A stretch of 64,000 nt of DNA from Buchnera aphidicola (Aphis helianthi) (GTDB lineage: Bacteria; Pseudomonadota; Gammaproteobacteria; Enterobacterales; Enterobacteriaceae): NCBI RefSeq assembly GCF_005083845.1, contig NZ_CP034894.1, forward strand, positions 186,001-250,000, in the 5' to 3' direction. A program made the translations under genes and the position numbers. The notes beneath the pieces were generated by a model, which had not been told where the DNA came from, made no database searches, and was given only the letters and a program-made list of their open reading frames with translations. This document shows, piece after piece, positions 62,758 to 64,000 of the stretch. Numbering within the stretch: the stretch's first letter is position 1; each line of letters opens with the position of its first letter.

Positions 62758-63795
62758 TTATTTTATCAAAAATTTTTTAAATTGTGGTGATGTCCATGTT
62801 GATAATTTATTTTTTTCTTTAGATATAATGCAAACAGCTAAATTTTCCTTTATAGATAATTCCTTAGCTTTTTTCAAACCTAATAAAAGCAATCCAGTAT
62901 CCCAACTATCTGCTTCTAACGCAGTTGAAGAAATAACGCTTACAGATATTAAATTATTTTTTACAGGAATTCCATCTTTAGGATTAATAATATGTGCAAT
63001 ATTTTTGCCATTAAGAAAATAATAATTAAGATAAGTTCCAGCTGTACTAATAGACTGATTTTTTAGATGAATAAGTAATTGAATTGCTTTTGTTTTATCA
63101 GTAGGTTTTTGAATTGCGATAAGTTTTGATTTTTTATTATTTTCTATTTTAACTAAAACTGTACCTCCTATTGAAATAGTGTAATTTTTTATTCCTTTTT
63201 TAGATAAAATACAAGATAAATGATCTACAGCAAATCCTTCAGCTAATGTAGAAGGATTGATTTTTATACCATCTATATTTTTTTGTAAATATATTCCATG
63301 TACGTTATTAATAAGTTTTAAATGTTGAATACCTGTAAGATTGATATTTTTTTTTATTATATTTTTTGAAGGATAATTATGAGGTTTTTTTTGAGTTCCA
63401 AATCCCCATATATCAATTAAGGTGCCAATAGTTATATCTAATTTTCCATGAGTTTTCTTATGAATTGTTTGTGCTGTTAAAATAATTTTTAGAAAGTTTT
63501 TATTAATTTTTAATAGTTTATATTTTTTTAATTGATTGAATTGATAAACTAAAGATTTTTTTTTCCAAGGAGATAATAATTGTTCATCTATATCTAAATT
63601 TTTTTGTATTAATTTTTTTATATATTTTATATTTTTAATTTTTATATTGGGAATTTTTACCTGCCAGTATGTTCCCATTGTTTTTCCTTGTAATTTTGTT
63701 ATTTGTGTTTTTTTTTCGTTTTGATAATCTTTACAAACGATATAAAAAAATATCAAGCAATATAAAAAGATTTTAATTATCTTATTTAAGATCAT
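62758..63795 (-). CDS. apbE: FAD:protein FMN transferase ApbE
   Basis: A 345-residue ApbE-family protein. It attaches FMN to threonine in target proteins, in known cases RnfG/RnfD and NqrB/NqrC subunits. The signatures are KTMGTYWQVKI, DITIGTLIDIWGFG, INPSTLAEGFAVD, TAGTYLNYYF and the metal-site ALEADSWDTGLLLLG. The N-terminal hydrophobic segment ends FFYIVC (Cys21), a poor lipobox, so it may be a membrane anchor or an eroded lipoprotein signal. The frame extends to a TTG at 63822; ATG 63793-63795 is preferred. It lies 254 bases from ilvI. Confidence 0.88.
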   Translation of the reverse strand: MILNKIIKIFLYCLIFFYIVCKDYQNEKKTQITKLQGKTMGTYWQVKIPNIKIKNIKYIKKLIQKNLDIDEQLLSPWKKKSLVYQFNQLKKYKLLKINKNFLKIILTAQTIHKKTHGKLDITIGTLIDIWGFGTQKKPHNYPSKNIIKKNINLTGIQHLKLINNVHGIYLQKNIDGIKINPSTLAEGFAVDHLSCILSKKGIKNYTISIGGTVLVKIENNKKSKLIAIQKPTDKTKAIQLLIHLKNQSISTAGTYLNYYFLNGKNIAHIINPKDGIPVKNNLISVSVISSTALEADSWDTGLLLLGLKKAKELSIKENLAVCIISKEKNKLSTWTSPQFKKFLIK

Positions 63796-64000
63796 AATTA
63801 TAAAACCATTTTTTTTAAACAAAAAATGTTATATAGAAAAAATACAATTTAATTTATTTTATATAAATATTTATAAATTTACATAAAAAATAAATATTTA
63901 TAAAATTACAAATTTTTAATTGTTTATTAAAAGTTTTTTTATTTATCTGATAACGATCGATGGAGTTAATGGATGATGGAGTGTATACTAAAATTTTATT

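Noticed and set aside
63960..64000. Possible start of a plus-strand gene at the window end (ATG GAG TTA ATG GAT GAT GGA)
   Set aside because: Only about 13 codons are visible with no recognisable family. TATACT nearby could equally be a promoter, so no feature is called.
1..64000. Insertion sequences, prophage, CRISPR arrays, toxin-antitoxin or defence genes
   Set aside because: All long frames are accounted for by housekeeping orthologues or their shadows, and no direct repeat array or terminal inverted repeat pair was seen. The window shows an ordinary reduced chromosome apart from the points listed.

Overview
The window is a piece of a Buchnera aphidicola chromosome (obligate aphid endosymbiont, Enterobacterales). 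The base composition is extremely A+T-rich, and almost every gene is a recognisable but eroded Escherichia coli orthologue. I see no mobile elements, phage genes, CRISPR array, tRNA or rRNA genes. Transcriptional regulators are almost absent. Amino-acid and vitamin provisioning genes are kept (thrABC, ilvIH, panBC), and the blocks nrdA-nrdB-yfaE, aceE-aceF-lpdA, speD-speE and the mra/fts/mur cluster keep enterobacterial order. The strain cannot be named from this sequence alone.

Layout. 1-3819: nadE (cut by the window edge), then ackA-pta. 3830-10184 (minus): yfaE, nrdB, nrdA, gyrA. 10443-18931: a mixed-strand run of single genes: a DUF2076 protein, ahpC, ung, grpE, nadK, bamE, tmRNA (ssrA), grxD, rnt, sodA, pth, ychF. 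19024-23718 (minus): thrA-thrB-thrC. A 0.7 kb stretch without genes follows. 24415-35623: hpt, panBC, dksA, truA, mrcB, secA, mutT, coaE, guaC. 35862-41190: the pyruvate dehydrogenase operon aceE-aceF-lpdA. 41276-44254 (minus): speD, speE, mtn, erpA. 44492-60172 (minus): the division and cell-wall cluster rsmH-ftsL-ftsI-murE-murF-mraY-murD-ftsW-murG-murC-ddlB-ftsA-ftsZ, without ftsQ or mraZ. 60311-63795 (minus): ilvI-ilvH and apbE.

How the genes work together. Pyruvate dehydrogenase makes acetyl-CoA, and AckA/Pta link it to acetate and ATP. ThrABC, IlvIH and PanBC serve host nutrition. SpeD, SpeE and Mtn form a spermidine and methylthioadenosine loop. The wall cluster plus MrcB (PBP1b) supplies peptidoglycan precursors and septal synthesis.

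Most notable observation. Four conserved genes (truA, murC, murF, ftsW) are each knocked out of frame at a poly(A) run of 10-13 A in the coding strand. In all four one extra A (or two fewer) restores the whole family-typical protein. The murE 3' end shows a fifth possible case. Either the genome relies on RNA-polymerase slippage at poly(A), as has been reported for insect endosymbionts, or homopolymers were under-called in the assembly. Other points are a tmRNA whose resume codon reads ACA (Thr) and whose 3' CCA is not encoded, long A/T hairpins at convergent gene junctions, and a truncated FtsL.
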